Below, one piece after another: positions 7,943 through 16,294 of a stretch of 64,000 nt of DNA. Both the position numbers and the translations under genes were made by a program. Position 1 is the first letter of the stretch; every line of letters begins with the position of its first letter. The notes beneath the pieces were generated by a model. The model ran no database searches, was not told the origin of the DNA, and worked only from the letters and a program-made list of their open reading frames with translations. The stretch comes from Chitinophaga polysaccharea (GTDB taxonomy: Bacteria; Bacteroidota; Bacteroidia; Chitinophagales; Chitinophagaceae), in contig NZ_CABFVU010000002.1 of assembly GCF_902150045.1 (NCBI RefSeq), positions 484,001-548,000 on the forward strand, given 5' to 3'.

Positions 7943-9574
7943 TCAGTAACCCGGGTTTTGAACCAGGTTAGGATTAATACTTGTTTGTTTAAACGGAATC
8001 GGGAACAGCTTGTACTTATCAGCAGATGGTTGATGATCCCACCAGCTGCCGGTAGTGAACTTGCCAAAACGGATCAGGTCTGAGCGGCGTTTGCCTTCAA
8101 AGATGAACTCACGGCCTCTTTCTGCGAGCAGCTCGTTCATGGTGAGACTGGTAGCAGTATATGCTTCAGCGGCCCAGTCTTCCGGCTTGAATGCCCTTTT
8201 CTTACAGGTGTTGATAAGATCAACAGCTTCCTGTGTAGCAATGCCATTATTTTTTCTCATCAATGCTTCAGCCTTGTTGAAATAGATTTCTGTTAAGCGA
8301 TATAATACGAAGTCGTTGCCCCAGTAATTAGGATCGTCTTGTTTGCCGGGTACATATTTAGCGAAACGTGCACCGCTGTTTTCTTCACCCTGCGTCATAC
8401 CACCGGCGCCGCTTGCACCTTCAGAATTCCTGCGGATCTCTTTTACAAAAACAAGCGGTTTACCGTTGTATTCTTCTGTACCGAGTACCAGGCTGTCGCC
8501 AACGCTGGTGCGCAGTGCCGGATCTTTTTTCTGAGGTCCGATCAGCATCCATTTCTGCTTGCGGAGGTCATTGTCCTTATACGCATCATAAGCAGTAGGA
8601 ATAACAACGATACTGTTGTTTCCATCTACATCAGCGTTATAGATCTGGCGTTGACGGTAGTGCCAGAAATCACCTTGCCAACCAAAGCGGGAGTTACCTG
8701 CTCTAAGGTCATAGGCAAGCTGGAACAGGTTTTCCGGAGAGGTATTGTTGTTGTTGGCAAAAGCACGGAAAATATCCGGTTCCAGTGCCGGCACAGCGCC
8801 GCTCAGGGAACCGCCGTCGCCGGCAATGATCTTGTTGCAATAGGTAATGCAGTCGTCCCAGCGTGGAGTACCTGTCCATTCCTGTGCGTTGAGATACAGT
8901 TCCACCAGCATGGCATAGCCGCCTGCTTTGGTAGCGCGGCCCACCATATCTGCAGATAGTGGCTTCAACAGTTCTACATTTTCTTTGAGCTCTTTTTCAA
9001 CAAACTCAAATACCTCTTTACGGGATTTGGTAGCCGGAGATGCCGGCTCGCCTACTTCTGTTACGATGGGAATGTTACCATACAGGTCCATCAGTTTCAG
9101 GTAATGCCAGGCACGCACTACTTTTGTTTCTGCAATAAATGAGGCTTTGTCTTCATTGGTCATACCAATTTTGGCAAAGTCCATAGCCGACAGATCTTTC
9201 AGCGTATTATTACAGAAACCTGCGCCCCAGAACATCAGTCGCCACGGATTCCAGGCATTGTCTTCATTCGCAATCCAGGTATGGTTATGCAGGCGGATCC
9301 AGTTACCGCCATCATAGCCGTGCCTGCCTTTCTGTGGCCATGCCAGCTGGTCGGCAGATAGTTCCTGCAGGCGCCAGTAACCGGTTTGACCTGTAGGTGC
9401 AGCCCATGCGCCGGCATGGGTAAACGGGCGCAGTACGGCAGACAGTACTTCTTCTTTATTACTATAAAAGTTATCTGAAATAATTTCGCTGTATGGTTTT
9501 TCATCGAGCTTGGTGCAGGCACTCAATCCGAGAGCCAGCAAGGCTGCGCTGATATATGCATTACTTTTTTTCAT
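7943..9574 (-). CDS. SusD/RagB family nutrient-binding outer membrane lipoprotein
   Basis: The surface lipoprotein partner of the SusC-like pore encoded just upstream; it captures a glycan or other nutrient on the cell surface. The 543-residue product starts with a lipoprotein signal peptide ending in LSAC (Cys 20). It carries SusD features: the N-terminal TPR-like helices with the alkyl EAKVVRAWHYLKLMDLYGNIP-type segment, shown here as ETKVVRAWHYLKLMDLYG, and the C-terminal LAERGREFIFEGKRRSDLIRF and NPNLVQNPGY. The gap to susC is 19 bp, so they are one transcript. Confidence 0.95.
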   Translation of the reverse strand: MKKSNAYISAALLALGLSACTKLDEKPYSEIISDNFYSNKEEVLSAVLRPFTHAGAWAAPTGQTGYWRLQELSADQLAWPQKGRHGYDGGNWIRLHNHTWIANEDNAWNPWRLMFWGAGFCNNTLKDLSAMDFAKIGMTNEDKASFIAETKVVRAWHYLKLMDLYGNIPIVTEVGEPASPATKSRKEVFEFVEKELKENVELLKPLSADMVGRATKAGGYAMLVELYLNAQEWTGTPRWDDCITYCNKIIAGDGGSLSGAVPALEPDIFRAFANNNNTSPENLFQLAYDLRAGNSRFGWQGDFWHYRQRQIYNADVDGNNSIVVIPTAYDAYKDNDLRKQKWMLIGPQKKDPALRTSVGDSLVLGTEEYNGKPLVFVKEIRRNSEGASGAGGMTQGEENSGARFAKYVPGKQDDPNYWGNDFVLYRLTEIYFNKAEALMRKNNGIATQEAVDLINTCKKRAFKPEDWAAEAYTATSLTMNELLAERGREFIFEGKRRSDLIRFGKFTTGSWWDHQPSADKYKLFPIPFKQTSINPNLVQNPGY

Positions 9575-9593
9575 ACGTTACAATTTGTTGCTT

Positions 9594-12569
9594 TTAAAAT
9601 CCAAGGTTCAATCCGATAGTATAGGAGCGGGTACGTGGATAAAATCCTCTTCCATCTATACCGGAATCCAGCGCAGTATCCTGCAGCTCAGGATCAAGAC
9701 CGCTGTATTTGGTAATGGTGGCAATATTACGGCCGCTGGCATATACACGCAGGTTGCGGATATATTTGGTTTTCAGTTTGAAATTATAACCGAGGGTGAT
9801 GTTATCCAGTTTTACAAAATCTCCTTTTTCCAGGTAGTAATCTGAGAACTGGGGATCATCGTTCAGCTTGGCATTTTTACCGATGGCAGACGATAACATG
9901 TTATTCGGTGTCCATTTTTTGTTACCGAAGTACATATCCTGCAGGTTCAGGATATCGAAACCGAATTTGCCGCGGAGGAAAATACTCAGGTCAAAGTTTT
10001 TGTAACGGAAAGTATTGTTCCAGGAAGCCATGTACTTTGGAATACCATTTCCGATCACTGTTTTATCGTCCGGATTGATTTGGGAAGTAGTGGCTTTGCT
10101 GCCGTCTTTTTTGTAGAACAGCCATTTGCCATCGTCGGTAAGACCGGCGTAGCGATAGCCGTAGAAAGTACCCAGCGGACCGCCCTCTACTACGCGGATG
10201 GCCTGGCCAAGGTTACCCGGAGAAGGGAGATCTCCATAATACTGTTCAGTGGCTTTATAGATCTGGTTGGAGAATGACACCATTTTATTCCGCTGGGAAT
10301 TGAAGGCGATATCACTGTTCCAGGTAAAATCTTTGGTTTTTACCGGTACGGTATTGATCACTACTTCCACCCCGCTGTTGGAGATCTCACCTACGTTGGT
10401 AAAGATATTATCCAGGATGTTGGAAGGCAGCTGTGCGGTGTAGTTGAATAACAGATCCTGTGTTCTGCGGCTGTACACATCAATGGAACCGCCGATCCTG
10501 CTTTGCAGCACGGAGAAGTCAACACCTACGTTGAATTCTTTCTTTTTTTCCCATCTCAGGTCCGGGTTCGGATTTTTATTAGGCCCGTAAGTCTGGATCC
10601 ATTTACCGTACTGAAGGTAAGCGCCACCTGTTCCCAAGGTGATGAGCGATTGATAGTTGGGAATGCCCTGGTTACCGGTAATACCATAGCCTGCGCGGAG
10701 TTTCAGGTTATTGATTACAGTGATGTCCTGCATAAAGGCTTCTTTTGAAATCACCCATCCTGCAGATACAGCGGGAAAGTTACCCCACTTGTAATTGGCG
10801 CCGAAACGGGAAGAGCCTTCATGGCGCAGGATAGCCTGCAACATGTATTTCTGTTTGTAGTTATAGTTCAACCTGCCAAAGAACGCAATGAGGGTATTAT
10901 CTACCTTGTTACTGCTTTGTGAAGGGCGGGGAAGTTTGGGATCATTTAATGCGTTACCTGCAGAAATGTTCCAGTCTTCAAACGCATCGGTGAGGAAACC
11001 ATTATTATCCATGGAATACTTTTCCAGCGTGCTGTATTGATAGCTGTAGCCGCCGAGCACATTGAATGTATGGTCTGAGGCGACTGTTTTTGTGTAGTCG
11101 ACCGTAGCCTCAAAGGTTTTGTCCATAGCGGCGGAATTGGCTTTATACGCATAACCGCCACCCTGGAAGTCCTGAATGGAAGAGCGGGAGGCCTTCATTT
11201 TATACTGGCGGTCGGTATATTCGTCGCGGACAATAGCGCCGAAAGCAGAAAATTTCAGATCATGTATAGGCTCCAGTGTCAGGCGTACATCTCCCGAATA
11301 GGTTTTTTGATCCCTGTCATATAATTCCTGCCGTAAACGGGCCAGTGGGTTATAGTTATTGAAACCATTTGTTTCCACATATTTACCATCAGGGCCAAAG
11401 ATGGGAGCGGTAGGATTCCGTTGTACTGCCTGCTCAAAATCGGCGCCTGCGTTACCGGCTTTATTATCTCCGCCACCGCTGTTACCACCGTTTAAGTTGG
11501 CTTTGCTGAAATTACCTGCCAGGTTGAACTGCATGGTGAGCATGCCCTGTAAACCGGTCTGGTTTACATTCACCCTTCCTCCATATTGTTTGCGGCCGTT
11601 TTCGATAGCAATACCGTTGGCATCGTTGTAGTAAAGGGACGCGCGGTAATTGCTGTTTGCAGTACCACCGGAGGCTGCGAAGTTGTGATAATGACTGAGG
11701 TTGTTTTTGTCGAGCAGAAGATCATACATATCTACATCGGCGCCCTGGTTGTTGGTTGCACCGGCTACTTTTACATATTCTGCAGCACTCAGTATACTTG
11801 GCCTTTTGGCAACAGCTTCGCGTTGCAGGTAAGTAGAGTAGGTATATTGCGGATCCCCGGCTTTACCTTTTTTGGTAGTGATGAGAATTACCCCGTTATT
11901 ACCGCGGGTACCATAAATAGCCGCCGCAGAACCATCTTTCAGTACATCGAAGGTGGCGATGTCATCTTGCTGCAATAGGTCGAGGTTACCGCCGGGAATA
12001 CCATCAATTACGATCAGCGGGTTCATATCCCCGGATACGGAGCTAATGCCCCTGATTTGTATGGAAGCGCCGCTGTTGGGGTTGTTGCCCTGTGTTCTGG
12101 TAACAGATAAGCCGGCCACTTTACCCTGGATCAGATCCATAGGGGAGCGGGAGCCGCCCTGGTTAAAATTTTCTGCTTTTACGGTAGCCACTGAAGTAGT
12201 TACTTCATTTCTTTTTTGTGTACCATAACCCACTACTACTACGTCTTGCAGCGATTTTACAGATGCTGCCAGTTTAATGTTCATAGCGGAAGCGGATGCA
12301 GGCACTTCCTGTGGAAGATAGCCGACGAAAGTGAATATCAGCACAGCATTTTCAGGCGCCTGTAAGCTGAAGGTACCGTCGGCTTTGGTGATGGTACCGG
12401 AGCTGGTCCCTTTGATCTGAACAGATACGCCGGGAATAGCCGTGTTGTCGTTGGCATCCGTTACTTTTCCGGATACATTTTTGCCCTGTGAGAAGGCGAA
12501 CAGCGAGAAGAGCATCAGTACCATACTGGCAAAGCAGGTCCGTGCCCAAAACGTGGATCGTTTGTGCAT
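9594..12569 (-). CDS. SusC/RagA family TonB-dependent outer membrane transporter
   Basis: A 22-strand TonB-dependent pore of 991 residues from the ATG at 12569. After the signal peptide (ending near LFAFSQG) come a carboxypeptidase-regulatory-like beta domain (GKVTDANDNTAIPGVSV), the SusC-specific plug (VVVGYGTQKRNEVTTSV, then RGISSVSGDMNPLIVIDG and DGSAAAIYGTRG), and the barrel ending in YTIGLNLGF. An in-frame start at 12635 would add 22 residues ahead of the signal peptide and is less likely. It is the first gene of a susC-susD operon with no enzyme gene attached, so the substrate is unknown. Three operator-like repeats lie upstream. Confidence 0.95.
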   Translation of the reverse strand: MHKRSTFWARTCFASMVLMLFSLFAFSQGKNVSGKVTDANDNTAIPGVSVQIKGTSSGTITKADGTFSLQAPENAVLIFTFVGYLPQEVPASASAMNIKLAASVKSLQDVVVVGYGTQKRNEVTTSVATVKAENFNQGGSRSPMDLIQGKVAGLSVTRTQGNNPNSGASIQIRGISSVSGDMNPLIVIDGIPGGNLDLLQQDDIATFDVLKDGSAAAIYGTRGNNGVILITTKKGKAGDPQYTYSTYLQREAVAKRPSILSAAEYVKVAGATNNQGADVDMYDLLLDKNNLSHYHNFAASGGTANSNYRASLYYNDANGIAIENGRKQYGGRVNVNQTGLQGMLTMQFNLAGNFSKANLNGGNSGGGDNKAGNAGADFEQAVQRNPTAPIFGPDGKYVETNGFNNYNPLARLRQELYDRDQKTYSGDVRLTLEPIHDLKFSAFGAIVRDEYTDRQYKMKASRSSIQDFQGGGYAYKANSAAMDKTFEATVDYTKTVASDHTFNVLGGYSYQYSTLEKYSMDNNGFLTDAFEDWNISAGNALNDPKLPRPSQSSNKVDNTLIAFFGRLNYNYKQKYMLQAILRHEGSSRFGANYKWGNFPAVSAGWVISKEAFMQDITVINNLKLRAGYGITGNQGIPNYQSLITLGTGGAYLQYGKWIQTYGPNKNPNPDLRWEKKKEFNVGVDFSVLQSRIGGSIDVYSRRTQDLLFNYTAQLPSNILDNIFTNVGEISNSGVEVVINTVPVKTKDFTWNSDIAFNSQRNKMVSFSNQIYKATEQYYGDLPSPGNLGQAIRVVEGGPLGTFYGYRYAGLTDDGKWLFYKKDGSKATTSQINPDDKTVIGNGIPKYMASWNNTFRYKNFDLSIFLRGKFGFDILNLQDMYFGNKKWTPNNMLSSAIGKNAKLNDDPQFSDYYLEKGDFVKLDNITLGYNFKLKTKYIRNLRVYASGRNIATITKYSGLDPELQDTALDSGIDGRGFYPRTRSYTIGLNLGF

Positions 12570-12615
12570 ATCAATTAATTGAAGTTGGTTAATAAAGAAA
12601 AGCCGGTGTCGCTTA

Positions 12616-12635
12616 TTGAAAAAACGATTTAGCAA
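12616..12635. promoter_or_regulatory. LacI-type operator-like site 1 upstream of susC
   Basis: TTGAAAAAACGATTTAGCAA has a central CG and a right half CGATTTAGCAA shared exactly with two more sites upstream. The left half matches the mirror image at 6 of 9 positions. It lies 47-66 bp before the susC start, a good position for repression. Confidence 0.45.
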
Positions 12636-12802
12636 TAAGCCTGCAGGCTATTTTTTAAAATTTTTCAGATGCTGGTTTACTCATTTAATTGTGAAAAATA
12701 TCTTCTGCTGAAGATGCTGCCCGGTTTCCGTCGGACAGGCAATGGTTCCCTTATATTCGCATAAGCAAAATGTACGATTCCTTACAGTACTTACTTTATA
12801 CA

Positions 12803-12822
12803 GTAGTATATCGATTTAGCAA
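12803..12822. promoter_or_regulatory. LacI-type operator-like site 2 upstream of susC
   Basis: The right half CGATTTAGCAA is identical to sites 1 and 3; the left half matches the mirror at 5 of 9 positions. Its centre is 187 bp from that of site 1. Confidence 0.4.
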
Positions 12823-12942
12823 ACAATCAAAATAACAAGTTTCAATTAGCTTTTACCTGGAATACATTTCAATTACTATATTTTTTTCTTCATACGCGGG
12901 TGTGTCATACATGGATTTCCCGGTGTTTATCATAGTACCTAT

Positions 12943-12962
12943 TAAAAAAATCGATTTAGCAA
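12943..12962. promoter_or_regulatory. LacI-type operator-like site 3 upstream of susC
   Basis: The third exact copy of CGATTTAGCAA, 140 bp beyond site 2, inside an A/T-rich stretch. The remaining sequence of 12636-13124 shows no gene. No LacI-family gene is in the window. Confidence 0.4.
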
Positions 12963-13124
12963 TAGGTTCAAAAAAAAGATTCACTGGAATCTTTTCTGAA
13001 ATAACAAGTCAGATTATACCACACATTTTCTCCTGCCACGGAATAAAAGTAGTATTTATTTGTATTAAATGAAATGATTTTTAACATTTTTTTTTGAGAT
13101 GCAGGAAATGAAATCCGCGGGGAA

Positions 13125-13403
13125 TTAATCGCCGCCATACATATCACTGATTTCTTTCAGGATCTCATAAACGGTTTGCTGGTTACCTTCATTATACCGC
13201 CGGGCCCAGAAAGAAACTAACCAAACCGCCATCCGGCGGGCATTCAGGTCATTGTTGTTAAGAGATGGGTCTACCCGGCCCATATTATCTATTACCAGCT
13301 TTACATCTTCAATGAAATCTTCCGATGCAGTATAGTCAGTAACAACGGCCATTTTGGTATAGAGCTTTTCCAGCCGTGCAGTTATATTTTCTTTTGTTTG
13401 CAA
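13125..13403 (-). CDS. Small hypothetical protein with uncertain 5' end
   Basis: I do not recognise this 92-residue acidic protein. It looks alpha-helical, with a charged N-terminal helix (TARLEKLYTKM), a central NMGRVDPSLNNNDLNARRMAVW segment of helix-breaking then helical character, and a C-terminal helix. The only usable start is a TTG at 13403 without a clear ribosome binding site. The same frame stays open for about 40 codons further upstream to about 13528 with similar codon choice but no ATG or GTG, so the true start may be unusual, or the gene may have lost its 5' end. It is not obviously linked to either neighbour. Confidence 0.5.
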   Translation of the reverse strand: MQTKENITARLEKLYTKMAVVTDYTASEDFIEDVKLVIDNMGRVDPSLNNNDLNARRMAVWLVSFWARRYNEGNQQTVYEILKEISDMYGGD

Positions 13404-13500
13404 AGCGCTATAGGTGAGCAGCAGTTTGTCTACATAATAGTGTACAGGAGAGCGCTGGTAAGTATTATACGGAAGTATTTCATATAGCAGCAGGAAAGAA

Positions 13501-13535
13501 CAAAGTGATTAACTGGAAGCCAGTTAATCACTTTG
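13501..13535. repeat. Perfect inverted repeat, 16-bp stem
   Basis: CAAAGTGATTAACTGG pairs perfectly with 13520-13535 around an AAG loop. It has no T run on either side. It lies about 100 bp upstream of the small hypothetical gene's TTG, in the stretch 13404-13744 that holds no confident gene. It could be a regulatory dyad or an end of transcription. Confidence 0.5.
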
Positions 13536-13706
13536 CAGATATATTACCAGGGTGTCATGGATAGATGAATCTTATACCTGTGAAGGCGCTTACTGGTAAT
13601 TCAGCGCGGCACAGAGGGGTGATGCAAAGGTAGCATTGCATCAATTGCGTCTGAAATCGATTCAGGAAAAGTATTTATAGAATCCGGAAAAAGAGGAAGG
13701 GGAAAT

Positions 13707-13736
13707 AACAGGAAGGCTGCTTAGCGGCCTTCCTGT
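13707..13736 (-). terminator. Terminator after yiaA-like gene
   Basis: AACAGGAAGGC pairs with GCCTTCCTGTT (13726-13736), a perfect 11-bp stem just downstream of the minus-strand stop at 13745. Confidence 0.65.
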
Positions 13737-13744
13737 TGAAGAAA

Positions 13745-14164
13745 CTATTGAATATCATTCGCTGTGCCGGAGGCTTTCGCCGCCTGGGTATCGCGGGTAT
13801 TTTTCTGAACGGTAATGGCGCCGAAAACGCTCAGCAGAAATGCGAAGGCATAAAAACCTTTTTCACTTGGCGCAAGGGTAGCGTTCCATAAGCCGATGGT
13901 AAGCAGCAGGATAGTGAGCAGCATCGACACCCAGCTGAGACCATAATAAATATCTGTTACCGGAACGCCTTCGAGCCTGTCGCGTACACACTTCTGTACA
14001 GATACGGCGGAAAACAGGCCGTACATCAGCACGGTGAAGTAATACCCTTTTTCATTCAGCTGCATAGTGGATGCATTCCACAGGCCAATGATAAAGCCCA
14101 GGATGCCTGCAAATACGGCCACCCAGGAGGCGGCAACAAATGCCATTGAAGGTTTTTGTTTCAT
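13745..14164 (-). CDS. YiaA/YiaB family inner membrane protein
   Basis: A 139-residue integral membrane protein with four predicted transmembrane segments arranged as two repeats. Each repeat has the family pattern of a hydrophobic helix ending in GLWNA, then an EKGYY or EKGFY motif, a second helix, and VQK followed by a charged turn (VQKCVRDRLEG and VQKNTRDTQ). This is the double YiaAB two-helix arrangement of E. coli YiaA. Function is unknown in the family. It is a single-gene unit with its own terminator. Confidence 0.85.
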   Translation of the reverse strand: MKQKPSMAFVAASWVAVFAGILGFIIGLWNASTMQLNEKGYYFTVLMYGLFSAVSVQKCVRDRLEGVPVTDIYYGLSWVSMLLTILLLTIGLWNATLAPSEKGFYAFAFLLSVFGAITVQKNTRDTQAAKASGTANDIQ

Positions 14165-14278
14165 TGATTAAATAAAATTTTATTTAGGGATTGGGTTGAT
14201 GGCTAACAAAACTGCTTTCAGTATATTGATTGCCTGCTGTAATAATACTATTTATTTTTTGATCTGCCGACCTATAAA

Positions 14279-14307
14279 AAAAGTCCTGCACGTGTGTACA
14301 GGACTTT
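14279..14307 (-). terminator. Terminator after the initiator tRNA gene
   Basis: On the minus strand a stem AAAGTCCTG with CAGGACTTT is followed by a run of T. It is 9 bases past the tRNA 3' end. Confidence 0.85.
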
Positions 14308-14315
14308 CATTTTTG

Positions 14316-14387
<72 letters not shown>

Positions 14388-14397
14388 ATGTGAGGTG

Positions 14398-14405
14398 CAA
14401 ATGTA
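14398..14405 (-). promoter_or_regulatory. -7 box for the initiator tRNA
   Basis: The minus strand reads TACATTTG, an exact TAnnTTTG match, 10 bases upstream of the mature tRNA 5' end. Confidence 0.55.
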
Positions 14406-14580
14406 GGTAAATAATTTAAACCGCAAAATTTAAATGTTGTTTTTTATGAGCACAGCCGCATGTTTCAGGGGAGTGATATTTTTCAGAAGGAAATTAAAAC
14501 GAGTGTAATATAGTGCTGTGGCTCGTTTTGGGCCGTTGTGGTATTGCTGTTTTTCTTTTTGTGAGATGAGATTTTTTTGA

Positions 14581-14632
14581 AGAAGAGATGACCAGTTGTT
14601 TGGAAATAAGCGAACAGCTGATCATCTCTTCT
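14581..14632 (-). terminator. Long hairpin terminator after the encapsulin cargo gene
   Basis: AGAAGAGATGACCAGTTGTT pairs with 14613-14632 with two mismatches. It is 12 bp past the minus-strand stop at 14645 and precedes the tRNA gene. Confidence 0.7.
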
Positions 14633-14644
14633 CACAAAAAAAAA

Positions 14645-16294
14645 TTATATCCGGCTCCTGCGTAATCTCAACAGGGTATTTACCAGGGTATCGATGTCCG
14701 CGCAGCTGTTGTAAAATGCCAGCGACGGCCTTACGGTGCTTTCCACGCCAAACCTGCGAAGAATTGGCTGAGCGCAATGATGGCCTGATCTTACAGCAAT
14801 CCCTTCCTGGTTGAGGGCGGCCCCTACCTGCTCGGTAGTGAAATCTTTAAATACAAAAGACAACACGCTTGTTTTGTCGGGAGCCGTGCCTATTAATCGC
14901 AAACCAGGCACTTCCTTCAGCAGCTGTGTAGCATATACAAGCAGGTGATGTTCATACTGGTATATAACATCAATGCCTATATGATTTACATAGTCGATGG
15001 CTGCTCCCAGTCCTACGGCATCGGCTATATTACCGGTACCGGCCTCGAAGCGCCAGGGGGCTGCATGATACTGCGTATGTTCAAAGGTTACATCTTTGAT
15101 CATATTTCCGCCGCCCTGCCAGGGTTGTGTTTCATTCAGTAATGCTTCCTTACCGTACAACACGCCGATGCCGGTGGGACCAAAAACCTTATGTCCGGAA
15201 AATACGTACCAGTCGCAGTTAAGCCGCTGCACATCTGCGCGCATATGCGATACTGCCTGAGCGCCGTCTACCAGTACCTTTGCGCCGGCCTGATGAGCCA
15301 GTTCCACTATCTGCTGTACAGGAGTAACAGTACCCAGGGCGTTGGACACCTGCGTGAAGGATACCAGCTTTGTTTTAGGGCCAAGCAGTTTTTGATATTC
15401 AGACAATATGATCTGCCCATCTTCATCTACCGGGATTACCTTTATCTGTAATCCTTTTTTTGCAGCCAGCTGTTGCCAGGGGACTATGTTGGCATGGTGC
15501 TCCAGGTGGCTCAGAATAATTTCATCGCCCGCCTGCAGGAATTGCTCACCCCAGCTTTTGGCTACCAGGTTGATGGCTTCCGTGGCGCCGCGCACAAATA
15601 CAATTTCATTGACAGATGCTGCATTTAGGAAGGCCCTTACTTTTTCCCGGGCACCTTCGTAGGCATCTGTGGCGCGTGCAGCCAGTTCGTGAGCAGCCCT
15701 GTGGATGTTTGAATTTTCGTGTTCATAAAAATAACTGATCCTCTCAATTACGCTTCGCGGTTTTTGCGTGGTGGCGGCGTTATCCAGCCAGATTAGCCGG
15801 TGGCCATTCACATGTTCCTGCAATACCGGGAAGTCTGCCCTTACGCGGTTAATATCCAGCGGCGGCTGGGTTGCGCCGGTGATCCCGGCTGTTTTTTCCG
15901 GTAAGAAGTAATAGGAAGTTCCTGCAGAAGGCAGCTGGGACGTATAAGATGATGAGGGTATACTTTTCAGCGCGCGTTGCAGTTCCTGTTCAAAAGACGG
16001 ATCGTAGGCCGTTGCCGGTTGTTTAAGCGCAGACGGCGAAATACCGCTGCCTGCTACGGAAGCGGGAATGCCGCCGTTGCCGGAGAAATGAGGATCCGGT
16101 AAGCTGGTTGGCGCCTGCGTAACATCTGTTACGCTTCCCTGCTGCAGTAGCGGGTCCTGGATGGGAGCAGCTGATGCATAGCCCGTGGAGGGTACATCAT
16201 TACCGGATTGCAAAGAGGAAAACAACTGGTTGGCCAGTTTTTCCAATGCAGCAATATCCGGTAATCCATCTGGTTGGAAATTATTTGTATTCAT
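14645..16294 (-). CDS. Family 2A encapsulin cargo: SufS-type cysteine desulfurase
   Basis: A PLP enzyme that takes sulfur from cysteine to an active-site cysteine as persulfide, releasing alanine. The 549-residue product has a class V aminotransferase core from about residue 150 (RADFPVLQ, WLDNAATTQKP), the PLP lysine in SGHK at 369, and the catalytic Cys 507 in RSGHHCAQP. SufS is about 400 residues; here an extra 147-residue N-terminal tail, low in complexity and rich in Pro, Ser, Gly and Ala, precedes it. Such tails load this enzyme into family 2A encapsulin shells. Its start overlaps the end of the shell gene by 14 bp, so the two are translationally coupled. Nothing suggests a suf operon. 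Confidence 0.93.
   Translation of the reverse strand: MNTNNFQPDGLPDIAALEKLANQLFSSLQSGNDVPSTGYASAAPIQDPLLQQGSVTDVTQAPTSLPDPHFSGNGGIPASVAGSGISPSALKQPATAYDPSFEQELQRALKSIPSSSYTSQLPSAGTSYYFLPEKTAGITGATQPPLDINRVRADFPVLQEHVNGHRLIWLDNAATTQKPRSVIERISYFYEHENSNIHRAAHELAARATDAYEGAREKVRAFLNAASVNEIVFVRGATEAINLVAKSWGEQFLQAGDEIILSHLEHHANIVPWQQLAAKKGLQIKVIPVDEDGQIILSEYQKLLGPKTKLVSFTQVSNALGTVTPVQQIVELAHQAGAKVLVDGAQAVSHMRADVQRLNCDWYVFSGHKVFGPTGIGVLYGKEALLNETQPWQGGGNMIKDVTFEHTQYHAAPWRFEAGTGNIADAVGLGAAIDYVNHIGIDVIYQYEHHLLVYATQLLKEVPGLRLIGTAPDKTSVLSFVFKDFTTEQVGAALNQEGIAVRSGHHCAQPILRRFGVESTVRPSLAFYNSCADIDTLVNTLLRLRRSRI

Noticed and set aside
12569..12635. Longer SusC start at 12635
   Set aside because: It places 22 charged residues before a normal signal peptide and would put the first operator-like site within the coding frame.
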